64,000 nt of DNA from Mycolicibacter terrae (lineage in GTDB: Bacteria > Actinomycetota > Actinomycetes > Mycobacteriales > Mycobacteriaceae). The notes below the pieces were generated by a model. It had not been told where the DNA came from and made no database searches. It saw nothing but the letters and a program-made list of their open reading frames with translations. Positions within the stretch are counted from its first letter, which is position 1. Each line of letters begins with the position of its first letter. The stretch is taken from contig NZ_AP022564.1 in the NCBI RefSeq assembly GCF_010727125.1, positions 4,030,001-4,094,000 on the forward strand, read 5' to 3'. Shown one piece after another: positions 1 through 7,880 of the stretch. Both the position numbers and the translations under genes were made by a program.

Positions 1-1361
1 GCTCGACCATGGTGCTCACCGAGCCGGACGCCGGCTCGGACGTGGGCGCCGGCCGGACCAAGGCCGTCCAGCAGGACGACGGCTCCTGGCACATCGACGG
101 TGTGAAGCGGTTCATCACCTCTGCTGACTCCGACGACCTGTTCGAGAACATCTTCCACCTGGTGCTGGCCCGCCCCGAGGGCGCCAAGCCGGGCACCAAG
201 GGCTTGTCGCTGTTCTTCGTGCCGAAGTTCCTGTTCGACTTCGAGACCGGTGAGCTCGGTGAGCGCAACGGGGTGTTCGTCACCAACGTCGAGCACAAGA
301 TGGGCCTGAAGGTCTCGGCCACCTGTGAGCTCACCTTCGGTCAGCACGGCGTGCCGGCCAAGGGCTGGCTGGTCGGCGAGGTGCACAACGGCATCGCGCA
401 GATGTTCGACGTGATCGAGCAGGCCCGGATGATGGTGGGCACCAAGGCCATCGCCACCCTGTCCACCGGCTACCTCAACGCGCTGGAGTACGCCAAGGAG
501 CGGGTGCAGGGCGCCGACCTGACCCAGATGACCGACAAGGCCGCGCCCCGGGTGACCATCACCCACCATCCCGACGTCCGCCGGTCGCTGATGACCCAGA
601 AGGCCTACGCCGAGGGCCTGCGGGCGCTGTACATCTACACCGCCAGCTACCAGGACGCCGCGGTGGCCAAGGCCCTGCACGGGGTGGACGCCGAGCTGGC
701 GGTCAAGGTCAACGACCTGATGCTGCCGATCGTCAAGGGTGTCGGCTCCGAGCAGGCCTACGCCAAGCTCACCGAGAGCCTGCAGACCCTGGGCGGTTCC
801 GGCTTCCTGCAGGACTACCCGATCGAGCAGTACATCCGCGACGCCAAGATCGACTCGCTCTATGAGGGCACCACCGCGATCCAGGCGCAGGACTTCTTCT
901 TCCGCAAGATCATCCGGGACAAGGGCCAGGCGCTGGCACACGTCGCGGGCGAGATCGAGGCGTTCATCGCCAACGAGTCCGGCAACGGCCGGTTGAAGGC
1001 GGAGCGGGAGCTGCTGGCCACCGCGCTGGCCGACGTGCAGGGCATGGCGGCGACGCTGACCGGCTACCTGATGGCCGCGCAGGAGGACATCTCCAGCATC
1101 TACAAGGTGGGTCTGGGTTCGGTGCGCTTCCTGATGAGCGTCGGCGACCTGATGATCGGTTGGTTGCTGGCCCGTCAGGCCGCGGTGGCCGTGGAGAAGC
1201 TCGACGCCGGCACGCAGGGCGCCGACCGGGCCTTCTACGAGGGCAAGATCGCGGTGGCATCGTTCTTCACCAAGAACTTCCTGCCGCTGCTGACCAGCAC
1301 CCGCTCGGTGCTCGACGCCATCGACAACGAGATCATGGAGCTCGACGAAGCGGCGTTCTGA
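1..1361 (+). CDS. fadE5: Acyl-CoA dehydrogenase FadE5 (5' end outside window)
   Basis: Oxidises acyl-CoA to trans-2-enoyl-CoA with FAD in the cytosol, the first step of beta-oxidation. Only the C-terminal 450 or so residues are in the window. The frame runs open to base 1, so the ATG at 9 is internal; it matches residue 162 of the complete 611-aa paralogue at 46706-48541, which has exactly the same number of residues after that point. The substrate-loop motif LTEPDAGSDVG and the C-terminal YEGTTAIQ motif are present; the Glu of YEG would be residue 447 of the full protein, the expected catalytic base of FadE5. Adjacency to fadA2, fabG4 and htdX with conserved relative strands marks this copy, not the second one, as the positional FadE5 orthologue. 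Confidence 0.93.
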   Translation, partial: STMVLTEPDAGSDVGAGRTKAVQQDDGSWHIDGVKRFITSADSDDLFENIFHLVLARPEGAKPGTKGLSLFFVPKFLFDFETGELGERNGVFVTNVEHKMGLKVSATCELTFGQHGVPAKGWLVGEVHNGIAQMFDVIEQARMMVGTKAIATLSTGYLNALEYAKERVQGADLTQMTDKAAPRVTITHHPDVRRSLMTQKAYAEGLRALYIYTASYQDAAVAKALHGVDAELAVKVNDLMLPIVKGVGSEQAYAKLTESLQTLGGSGFLQDYPIEQYIRDAKIDSLYEGTTAIQAQDFFFRKIIRDKGQALAHVAGEIEAFIANESGNGRLKAERELLATALADVQGMAATLTGYLMAAQEDISSIYKVGLGSVRFLMSVGDLMIGWLLARQAAVAVEKLDAGTQGADRAFYEGKIAVASFFTKNFLPLLTSTRSVLDAIDNEIMELDEAAF

Positions 1362-1443
1362 GTCCTCACCACAACACAGACCGCGCAGGCCTCCGGGGCG
1401 ATCCCCTGGGGGCCTGTTGCATTCCCGGGCTGGTGACACCCGG

Positions 1444-1501
1444 CGAGCAGACGCAGAATCGCACTATCCCGTGCCGGATAGTGCGATTCTGCGTCTGCTC
1501 G
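1444..1501. repeat. Perfect 26-bp inverted repeat (palindromic element or bidirectional terminator)
   Basis: Bases 1444-1469 are the exact reverse complement of 1476-1501, leaving a 6-nt loop (CGTGCC). It sits 82 bp after the fadE5 stop and 77 bp before the next gene. A stem this long and perfect, without a trailing T-run, could be an intrinsic mycobacterial terminator. It could equally be a dispersed intergenic palindromic element, as the core GCAGACGCAGAATCGC looks like a motif I associate with mycobacterial intergenic palindromes. No second copy was seen in the window. Confidence 0.8.
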
Positions 1502-1578
1502 CGCCACAAGGGCGCGTGTCCTGATTTGTGGGATACATGGCGTAGACGCCACGGGGCCGGCCGACCGACACTAATGGC

Positions 1579-2547
1579 GTGACACGCAAGGTCGTCATCC
1601 TCGGCTATCCGGGCATCCAGTCGCTGGACGTCTTCGGGCCCGCGGAGGTATTCGCCGGGGCCTCGCTGGCGCTGCTCGGTGCGGGCCGCGGCGACGACGG
1701 CTACCAGATCACCGTGGCGAGCACCGACGGCCGGCCGATCGCCACCAGCAGCGGCCCGATGCTGGCGACCACCGCCCTGCCCGACCCCACCGAAGCCGTC
1801 GACGCGGTCGTGTTGCCCGGCGGTATCGGGGTCGACGCGGCCCGTGCCGACCCGGCAACCCTGGCGTGGATCCGCACCGCCGCGGCACACGCCCGCCGGG
1901 TGATCAGCGTGTGCACCGGGGCCTTCCTGGCCGCATCGGCCGGACTGCTCGACGGCTGTCGCGCCACCACCCACTGGGCATTCGCCGACGCACTGGCGCA
2001 CGAGTTCCCGGCGATCGACGTCGACCCGGAACCGATCTTTCTACGCAGCTCGGAATCGGTGTGGACCGCAGCGGGTGTCACGTCCGGGATCGACCTGGCG
2101 CTGGCACTGGTCGAAGAGGATCACGGCATCGAGCTGGCCCAGACGGTGGCCCGCTGGCTGGTGCTGTACCTGCGCCGGCCGGGCGGGCAGACCCAGTTCG
2201 CCGCCCCGGTCTGGCTGCCCCGGGCCCGTCGCCGGCCGATCCGCGACGTGCAGGAACTGATCGAGTCCGCACCCGCCGGCCCGCATCGAATCTCCGACCT
2301 GGCGGCCCGTGCTGCCATGAGTCCACGGCATTTCACCCGGGTCTTCACCGACGAGGTCGGGCTGGCTCCCGGCGCCTACGTGGAGCGGGTGCGGACCGAG
2401 GCTGCGCGCCGGCAGCTCGAGGAAACCGATGACACCGTCGTGGCGATCGCCGGACGCTGCGGCTTCGGCACCGCAGAGACGTTGCGCCGCACCTTCATCC
2501 GCCGGCTCGGCGTCTCCCCCGATCACTACCGCAAAACATTCGCCTGA
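1579..2547 (+). CDS. GlxA-family transcriptional regulator (DJ-1/PfpI domain + AraC HTH)
   Basis: 322 aa. Residues about 1-175 form a DJ-1/PfpI (class I glutamine amidotransferase-like) domain with the nucleophile-elbow Cys at 112 in SVCTGAF followed by ATTHW. Residues about 215-320 form an AraC-type double helix-turn-helix (MSPRHFTRVFTDE and GFGTAETLRRTF). Such proteins are cytosolic one-component activators or repressors whose DJ-1 domain is thought to sense a small molecule. The GTG start at 1579 has no good Shine-Dalgarno sequence; a nearby ATG at 1574 is out of frame. An 18-bp gap leads to a free-standing DJ-1 enzyme on the same strand, so the regulator probably controls it. I do not recall an equivalent between fadE5 and fadA2 in M. 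tuberculosis, so the pair is likely accessory. Confidence 0.88.
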   Translation: MTRKVVILGYPGIQSLDVFGPAEVFAGASLALLGAGRGDDGYQITVASTDGRPIATSSGPMLATTALPDPTEAVDAVVLPGGIGVDAARADPATLAWIRTAAAHARRVISVCTGAFLAASAGLLDGCRATTHWAFADALAHEFPAIDVDPEPIFLRSSESVWTAAGVTSGIDLALALVEEDHGIELAQTVARWLVLYLRRPGGQTQFAAPVWLPRARRRPIRDVQELIESAPAGPHRISDLAARAAMSPRHFTRVFTDEVGLAPGAYVERVRTEAARRQLEETDDTVVAIAGRCGFGTAETLRRTFIRRLGVSPDHYRKTFA

Positions 2548-2565
2548 CACCGGAAGGGAAAACTC

Positions 2566-3279
2566 ATGCAGATCGCGATCGTGCTGTATCCCGGCTTCAC
2601 CGCCCTGGATTTCATCGGCCCCTATGAGGTGCTGCGCTGGCTGCCGGACACGCAGGTGCGATTCGTCTGGCACGAGCCCGGACCGATCACCGCCGATTCC
2701 GGCGTGCTCGTCGTCGGGGCCACCCACTCCTTCGACGAAACACCCTCCCCCGACGTCGTTTTGATACCCGGCGGCATGACGACTACCGAACACGCCCGTG
2801 ACGAGGGGCTGCTGGACTGGGTGCGACGAACGCACCCGACGGCCACCTGGACGGCGTCGGTGTGCTCGGGGTCGATCATCCTGGCCGCCGCCGGGCTGCT
2901 GGCCGGCAAACGCGCCACCTCGCACTGGATGGCGCTTCCCGCGCTCAGGGCTTTCGGCGTCACCCCGGTCGGTGACGAACGCATCGTGCACTCCGGCGAC
3001 ATCGTCACCTGTGCGGGAGTCTCGGCCGGGATCGACCTCGGGTTGTGGCTGGCCGGGCGGATCGGTGGCGAGGACCGGGCGAAGGTCATCCAGTTGTCGA
3101 TGGAATACGATCCACAGCCACCGTTCGACTCCGGGCACATGTCCAAGGCGTCGGCGAAGACCAAGGCGGCCGCTGCCACGCTGATGGCCAAGGATCTGGC
3201 CAAACCGGCGCAGCTGAAGGCCTCCGCGCTGCTGTTGTGGGACCGGGCGATCGGGACTGCCCGAGCCCGGCGCGGTTAG
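2566..3279 (+). CDS. DJ-1/PfpI family protein, isonitrile hydratase-like
   Basis: 237 aa, single DJ-1/PfpI domain. The catalytic Cys is residue 100 in SVCSGSIILAAAGLL, followed by KRATSHW. This block closely resembles isonitrile hydratase (InhA of Pseudomonas), which adds water to isonitriles to give N-formamides. Early residues include the acidic nucleophile-activating region DFIGPYEVL. A GGAAGGG ribosome binding site precedes the ATG. The gene follows the GlxA-type regulator by 18 bp, as expected for a regulator-enzyme operon. The substrate is inferred from family resemblance only; other members are chaperones, glyoxalases or proteases, so isonitrile hydratase-like is the safest name. Confidence 0.82.
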   Translation: MQIAIVLYPGFTALDFIGPYEVLRWLPDTQVRFVWHEPGPITADSGVLVVGATHSFDETPSPDVVLIPGGMTTTEHARDEGLLDWVRRTHPTATWTASVCSGSIILAAAGLLAGKRATSHWMALPALRAFGVTPVGDERIVHSGDIVTCAGVSAGIDLGLWLAGRIGGEDRAKVIQLSMEYDPQPPFDSGHMSKASAKTKAAAATLMAKDLAKPAQLKASALLLWDRAIGTARARRG

Positions 3280-3303
3280 CGGCAGTCATCGGACAGAAGC
3301 TGG

Positions 3304-3334
3304 CCGCCGCTGGATCCCCTCAGTCCAGCGGCGG
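3304..3334. terminator. GC-rich hairpin, likely terminator
   Basis: An 11-bp perfect inverted repeat (CCGCCGCTGGA at 3304-3314 and its complement at 3324-3334) with a 9-nt loop, placed 24 bp after the DJ-1 stop codon in the convergent gap before fadA2. No U-tract follows, as is common in mycobacteria. Confidence 0.65.
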
Positions 3335-3346
3335 GCCAAGCCCGGG

Positions 3347-3389
3347 TTGCTCCGCGGTGCCGCTGGGGGCAGACGACCCCGCGGAGCAA
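3347..3389. terminator. Second hairpin in the convergent gap
   Basis: Perfect 11-bp arms (TTGCTCCGCGG at 3347-3357, complement at 3379-3389) around a 21-nt loop. With the hairpin at 3304 it gives the convergent DJ-1 gene and fadA2 two successive stems, one nearer each gene. Confidence 0.5.
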
Positions 3390-3449
3390 ACCGTCTTGTC
3401 GACTACCCCGCGCTGACGCAACACAAACGTCGTCTTCGGCGCCGACCCG

Positions 3450-4784
3450 CTATCCCTCCAGGATGGCGGCCACGCCTTGACCCCCGGCCGCGCAGATCGA
3501 GATCAGCGCCCGCACCGGCTTGTTCTTCTTGGCGGCCTTGGCCTCGGCGATCTGCTTGGCCGCCTGGGCCACGATCCGCCCGCCGGTGGCCGCGAACGGG
3601 TGTCCGGCGGCCAGCGACGAGCCGTTGACGTTGAGCTTGGACCGGTCGATCGCGCCCAACGCCGCGTCCAGGCCCAGCCGCTCCTTGCAGTACTCCTCGG
3701 ACTCCCACGCCGCCAGGTGGCACAGGACCGTGGACGCGAACGCCTCGTGGATCTCGTAGAAGTCGAAGTCCTGCAGGGTCAGCCCGTTGCGGGCCAGCAG
3801 CCGCGGCACCGCGTAGGTCGGGGCCATCAGCAGCCCGTCGGGTCCGTTGACGTAGTCCACGGCGGCGGTCTCGGAGTCGACGAAGTAGGCCAGCGGGGTT
3901 CGCTGGTGTGCGGCCGCCCACTCCTCGCTGGCCAGTAGCGCCACCGACGCGCCGTCGGTCAGCGGCGTGGAGTTGCCCGCCGTCATCGTGGCGTCGCCGG
4001 CCTTCGCGCCGAATACCGGCTTGAGCGTTGCCAGCTTCTCCGGGCTCGACTCGGGCCGCAGGTTGTTGTCGCGGTAGAGCCCCTGGAACGGTGTGACCAG
4101 ATCATCGAAGAAACCGCGGTCGTAGGCGGCGGCCATGTTGCGATGGCTGGCGGCGGCCAGCTCGTCCTGGTCGACCCGCTTGATTCCCATCTGCTTGGTG
4201 GTGACGGCCTGGTGCTCGCCCATCGACAGGCCGGTCCGCGCTTCCTTGTTGGCCGGGATCTCCACTCCCAGGGCGGCGGGCAGCTTGCCGACCAGCTTGA
4301 GGCGCTGCAAGTTCGACTTGGACCGGCGCAATGCCAGCAGCGTGCGGCGCAGCTCGTTGCCGACCTCCAGGGGCGCATCCGAGGTGGTGTCCACCCCGCC
4401 GGCGGCCGCGACCTCGTAGCGGCCGGCGGCGATGCCGTCGGCGGCGCAGATCGCCGCCTGCAGCCCGGTGCCGCAGGCCTGCTGCAGGTCGAACGCGGGT
4501 GTGTAGGGCGACAACGCCGAGCCCAGCACGCACTCGCGAATCAGGTTGAAGTCACGGCTGTGCTTGAGCACCGCGCCGCCGATCACCGCGTCCAGCTTCT
4601 CGCCGGCCAGGCCGAACCGGTCGACCAGGCCGCCGAGCGCCGCGGTGAACATGTCCTGGTTGGACGCGCTGGCGTAGGCGCCGTCGGAACGCGCGAAGGG
4701 GATGCGATTGCCACCGAGGACGGCGACGCGACGTCGCGCGCCGGTGTCGGCGGGTGTGGGCTTAGCAGCTGATCCAGATGCCAC
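3450..4784 (-). CDS. fadA2: Acetyl-CoA acetyltransferase (thiolase) FadA2
   Basis: 444 aa thiolase that cleaves 3-ketoacyl-CoA (or condenses two acyl-CoAs) in the cytosol. The N-terminal block RRVAVLGGNRIPFARSDG, the nucleophile region LQQACGTGLQAA, the EIHEAF motif and the C-terminal CAAGGQG active-site loop are all present. The frame stays open far upstream, but GGAG six bases before the GTG at 4784 and a length near the 440 aa of the M. tuberculosis protein favour this start. Transcribed divergently from fabG4 across a 138-bp gap holding a palindrome. With FadE5, FabG4 and HtdX it makes up a nearly complete acyl-CoA degradation or modification cycle. Confidence 0.93.
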   Translation of the reverse strand: MASGSAAKPTPADTGARRRVAVLGGNRIPFARSDGAYASASNQDMFTAALGGLVDRFGLAGEKLDAVIGGAVLKHSRDFNLIRECVLGSALSPYTPAFDLQQACGTGLQAAICAADGIAAGRYEVAAAGGVDTTSDAPLEVGNELRRTLLALRRSKSNLQRLKLVGKLPAALGVEIPANKEARTGLSMGEHQAVTTKQMGIKRVDQDELAAASHRNMAAAYDRGFFDDLVTPFQGLYRDNNLRPESSPEKLATLKPVFGAKAGDATMTAGNSTPLTDGASVALLASEEWAAAHQRTPLAYFVDSETAAVDYVNGPDGLLMAPTYAVPRLLARNGLTLQDFDFYEIHEAFASTVLCHLAAWESEEYCKERLGLDAALGAIDRSKLNVNGSSLAAGHPFAATGGRIVAQAAKQIAEAKAAKKNKPVRALISICAAGGQGVAAILEG

Positions 4785-4848
4785 GATCACTCCGTCTACT
4801 GGGGCGCCCCGCATCGCCGGGGCGGTTGAACCGATACTACCCAGTATT

Positions 4849-4864
4849 CTTACTCTGGAGTAAG
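4849..4864. promoter_or_regulatory. Palindrome CTTACTC-TG-GAGTAAG, candidate TetR operator
   Basis: Perfect 7-bp arms with a 2-nt spacer in the fadA2/fabG4 divergent region. A related sequence sharing CTTAC-N4-GAGTAA lies at 10045-10060 in front of the Rv0238-like tetR gene, so one regulator may bind both. The regulator assignment is inference. Confidence 0.6.
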
Positions 4865-4922
4865 TTCGTTGTCGACACCGTCGCCTGCACCAGGCACACG
4901 TCCCCACACGGAAGGCAGCACG

Positions 4923-6296
4923 ATGCCCCCTAAGGCCCCCAAGCTTCCCTCGGACCTGTTGTCCCAGATCATGAACTCCGGCCCCGGATCGTTCCTGTCC
5001 AAGCAACTCGGCGTTCCGCAGGCCGAGCCGCTGCGCCGCTACCGGGTCGGCGAGCCGCCGCTGGCCGGACCACTGCTGATCGGCGGCGAAGGCCGGGTGG
5101 CCGAGCCGCTGCGCGCCGCGCTCGCCGGCGACTACGAGCTGGTCGGCGACAACCTCGGCGGTCGGTGGGCCGACTCGTTCGGCGGTCTGGTCTTCGACGC
5201 CACCGGCATCACCTCGCCGGCCGGGCTGACCGGGCTGCACGAGTTCTTCACCCCCCTGCTACGCAACGTGGGGCGCTGCGGCCGCCTCGTGGTGGTCGGC
5301 ACCACCCCGGATCAGACCGGCAGCGTCGACGAGCGGATCGCCCAGCGCGCGCTGGAGGGCTTCACCCGCTCGCTGGCCAAGGAGTTGCAGCGCGGCGCCA
5401 CCGCGCAACTGGTGTACCTGTCGCCGGACGCCAAGCCCGGAGCCACCGGCCTGGAATCGACGATGCGCTTCATCCTGTCGGCCCGCTCGGCCTATGTCGA
5501 CGGTCAGGTGTTCTACGTCGGCGCCGATGACGCCACCGCCCCCGCCGACTGGGACCGCCCACTGGAGGGGAAGGTGGCGATCATCACCGGCGCCGCGCGC
5601 GGCATCGGCGCCACCATCGCCGAGGTGTTCGCCCGCGACGGCGCCAAGGTGGTGGCCATCGACGTGCCGCAGGCGGCCGAAGCGCTGGAGAAAACGGCCG
5701 CCCGGGTGGGAGGCACCGCACTGGCCCTGGACGTCACCGCCGACGACGCGGTCGAGGCGATCACCGCGCACCTCAAGGAGCACTACGGTGGTAAGGCCGA
5801 CGTGCTGGTCAACAACGCCGGCATCACCCGCGACAAGTTGCTGGCCAACATGGACGACGCCCGATGGAACGCGGTGCTGGCGGTCAACCTGCTTGCGCCG
5901 CAACGGCTTACCGAGGGCTTGGTGTCGAGCGGCAGCATCGGTGAGGGCGGCCGGGTGATCGGCCTGTCATCGATGGCCGGCATCGCCGGCAACCGCGGCC
6001 AGACGAACTATGCGGCCACCAAGGCCGGGATGATCGGGCTGACCGACGCGCTGGCGCCGGTGCTGGCACCCAAGGGCATCACGATCAACGCCGTCGCCCC
6101 CGGATTCATCGAGACCGACATGACGGCGGCGATCCCGCTGGCCACCCGCGAGGTCGGCCGACGGCTCAACTCGCTGTTCCAGGGCGGCCAGCCCGTCGAC
6201 GTCGCCGAGCTGATCGGCTACTTCGCCAGCCCGGCGTCGAATGCGGTGACCGGCAACACGATCCGGGTCTGCGGCCAGGCCATGTTGGGGGCGTGA
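4923..6296 (+). CDS. fabG4: High-molecular-weight 3-oxoacyl reductase FabG4
   Basis: 457 aa. Reduces 3-oxoacyl-CoA/ACP to the 3-hydroxy thioester. This is the large FabG form: an N-terminal flavodoxin-like domain (about 1-215) precedes a C-terminal short-chain dehydrogenase domain with GAARGIGA (dinucleotide binding), NNAG, and the catalytic Ser/Tyr/Lys set (GLSSMAG, then YAATKAG). Start: the frame is open from 4869, but the ATG at 4923 has GGAAGG upstream and gives the MPPKAPKLPSDLLSQ N-terminus and family length. It overlaps htdX by 4 nt, so the two are translationally coupled. FabG4 of M. tuberculosis prefers NADH, which suggests a degradative or redox-balancing role. Confidence 0.95.
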   Translation: MPPKAPKLPSDLLSQIMNSGPGSFLSKQLGVPQAEPLRRYRVGEPPLAGPLLIGGEGRVAEPLRAALAGDYELVGDNLGGRWADSFGGLVFDATGITSPAGLTGLHEFFTPLLRNVGRCGRLVVVGTTPDQTGSVDERIAQRALEGFTRSLAKELQRGATAQLVYLSPDAKPGATGLESTMRFILSARSAYVDGQVFYVGADDATAPADWDRPLEGKVAIITGAARGIGATIAEVFARDGAKVVAIDVPQAAEALEKTAARVGGTALALDVTADDAVEAITAHLKEHYGGKADVLVNNAGITRDKLLANMDDARWNAVLAVNLLAPQRLTEGLVSSGSIGEGGRVIGLSSMAGIAGNRGQTNYAATKAGMIGLTDALAPVLAPKGITINAVAPGFIETDMTAAIPLATREVGRRLNSLFQGGQPVDVAELIGYFASPASNAVTGNTIRVCGQAMLGA

Positions 6297-7144
6297 CAGA
6301 CATGTCCCAACCGAGTGGGTGGAAGAACATGGTGCGCGCGGTCGCCGGGGCGCTGCCGCTCGTACGGCGCGCCGGCACCCTGCCCGACCGCATCCTGCGG
6401 GTCGACGAGCTGGCCATCAACCCCGGCCATGTCGCCGAATACGCCGCCGTCACCGGGCTGCGCTATGGCGATCACCTACCGCTGACCTACCCGTTCGCGC
6501 TGACCTTCCCGACGGTGATGTCGCTGGTGACCGGCTTCGATTTCCCCTTCGCCGCAATGGGTTCGGTGCACACCGAGAACCGGATCGTCCAGCACCGGCC
6601 GATCTCGGTCACCGACACCGTCGGGATCAGCGTGCACGCGGAGAACCTGCGCGAGCATCGCAAGGGCCTGCTGGTCGACATCGTCACCGACATCAACGTC
6701 GGCAACGATCCGGCCTGGCATCAGGTGACGACGTTTCTGCATCAGCAGCGCACCAGCCTGTCCGACGAACCCAAGCCGCCGCCGGTCAAACAGCCCAAGC
6801 TGGGCCCGCCGAACGCGGTACTGCGGGTCACCCCCGGCCAGATCCGGCGCTACGCCTCGGCCGGCGGCGACCACAACCCGATCCACACCAGCGGACTCGG
6901 CGCCAAGCTGTTCGGCTTCCCGACCGTGATCGCTCACGGGATGTTCTCCGCGGCAGCGGTTCTGGCGAACATCGAGGGAGCACTGCCGGACGCCGTTGAC
7001 TACTCGGTGCGATTCGGCAAGCCGATGCTGCTACCGGCCAGCCCGGGTCTCTACGTCGACCGGGTCGAAGGCGGCTGGGATCTGGCCTTGCGCAACGTCG
7101 CCAAGGGCTATCCGTATCTGACCGGCACGGTGCGGGGGCTATAG
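6293..7144 (+). CDS. htdX: 3-hydroxyacyl-thioester dehydratase HtdX
   Basis: 283 aa double hot-dog protein that interconverts (R)-3-hydroxyacyl and trans-2-enoyl thioesters. The C-terminal half carries the hydratase-2 motif region YASAGGDHNPIH with catalytic Asp and His, followed by GFPTVIAHGM. The N-terminal half is the degenerate hot dog that shapes the substrate tunnel. The GTG start overlaps the fabG4 stop (GTGA), giving a tight two-gene operon. The order fabG4-htdX opposite fadA2 matches M. tuberculosis Rv0242c-Rv0241c. Confidence 0.93.
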   Translation: MTDMSQPSGWKNMVRAVAGALPLVRRAGTLPDRILRVDELAINPGHVAEYAAVTGLRYGDHLPLTYPFALTFPTVMSLVTGFDFPFAAMGSVHTENRIVQHRPISVTDTVGISVHAENLREHRKGLLVDIVTDINVGNDPAWHQVTTFLHQQRTSLSDEPKPPPVKQPKLGPPNAVLRVTPGQIRRYASAGGDHNPIHTSGLGAKLFGFPTVIAHGMFSAAAVLANIEGALPDAVDYSVRFGKPMLLPASPGLYVDRVEGGWDLALRNVAKGYPYLTGTVRGL

Positions 7145-7145
7145 C

Positions 7146-7742
7146 TCAACTCCGGACACCGGCGGCGCGCAGCAGGTTGGCTTTGCTGACCTCCCAATGC
7201 GCGTTGATGAAGTCAAGTCCCCACACCGGGATCGAGATCACCAGCCCACGGATGACCACCACCACGGTGTCCATGTAGGCGGTTGCGTCAAAGCCCGGGG
7301 CGGGAGCGGGCAGCGCTTCGGCGGCGGTGACGGCCAGGCGAAAGATGTGTTGCTCCAACGACTTCACGGTCTCGGCGACCTGCGGGTCCGTCCAGCACGC
7401 AGCCCATAAGTGGGCTACCGAAAGTGCTTGCGGAGTAGTGAATTCACGCCAGAGCAGATCGAGGAAACCGCGCAGGTCCAGCGCAGCGGTTGCGGTGGTC
7501 TCCTCGAAATGGACGCGAGCCTGATCGGCCAGCTCGAGGGCGAGCTGGGCGACGGCCGCGTTAACCAGGTCATCGCGGGTCGGGAAGTGGTACATCACCG
7601 TGCTCTGCGAGACCTTCGCGGCGCCGGCAACCCGGCGCGTCGTGACCGCCGCGACCCCCTCGGCCCGCAGCAACTCGGCGGCCGCGTCCACCATGGCTCG
7701 ACGGGTGGCGACACGCTGTTCGGCCCGCGTGGCATTTTTCAT
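7146..7742 (-). CDS. TetR family transcriptional regulator
   Basis: 198 aa. The N-terminal helix-turn-helix is clear (VAGAAKVSQSTVMYHFPTRDDL, residues about 38-60); the rest is an all-helical ligand domain with no recognisable specificity. It converges on htdX with one base between the stop codons. A perfect 7+2+7 palindrome lies between the -35-like and -10-like elements of its own promoter, so it is probably autorepressed and may also act on the PE-PPE hydrolase gene reading away from the same 138-bp gap. Ligand unknown. Confidence 0.85.
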   Translation of the reverse strand: MKNATRAEQRVATRRAMVDAAAELLRAEGVAAVTTRRVAGAAKVSQSTVMYHFPTRDDLVNAAVAQLALELADQARVHFEETTATAALDLRGFLDLLWREFTTPQALSVAHLWAACWTDPQVAETVKSLEQHIFRLAVTAAEALPAPAPGFDATAYMDTVVVVIRGLVISIPVWGLDFINAHWEVSKANLLRAAGVRS

Positions 7743-7780
7743 TGGGATTCCCCTATTGCGCTAACAGCTCCGTCACAGTT

Positions 7781-7807
7781 AATCTAGCTGTTCAGGTGAA
7801 CAGTCAA
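7781..7807 (-). promoter_or_regulatory. tetR promoter with operator between -35 and -10
   Basis: On the minus strand a TTGACT -35 (7802-7807) and a TAGATT -10 (7781-7786) flank CTGTTCA-GG-TGAACAG (7788-7803), a perfect 7-bp inverted repeat. A repressor bound here would block RNA polymerase directly. The spacer is 15 bp, shorter than ideal. Confidence 0.65.
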
Positions 7808-7880
7808 CTCGGGTTCGGCCGACATTCCCGCTGCTCAGGTGTGAGGACCGCAACTAGAAGTCAATTGTAAGGACATGCCG

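Noticed and set aside
12..1361. Taking the ATG at 9 as the true start of the first gene
   Set aside because: The complete paralogue shows 161 further residues before this Met, and the frame is open to the window edge.
3450..5240. FadA2 as a 596-aa protein starting at 5240
   Set aside because: The upstream part is antisense to fabG4 and lacks coding character; GTG 4784 with GGAG fits the known length.
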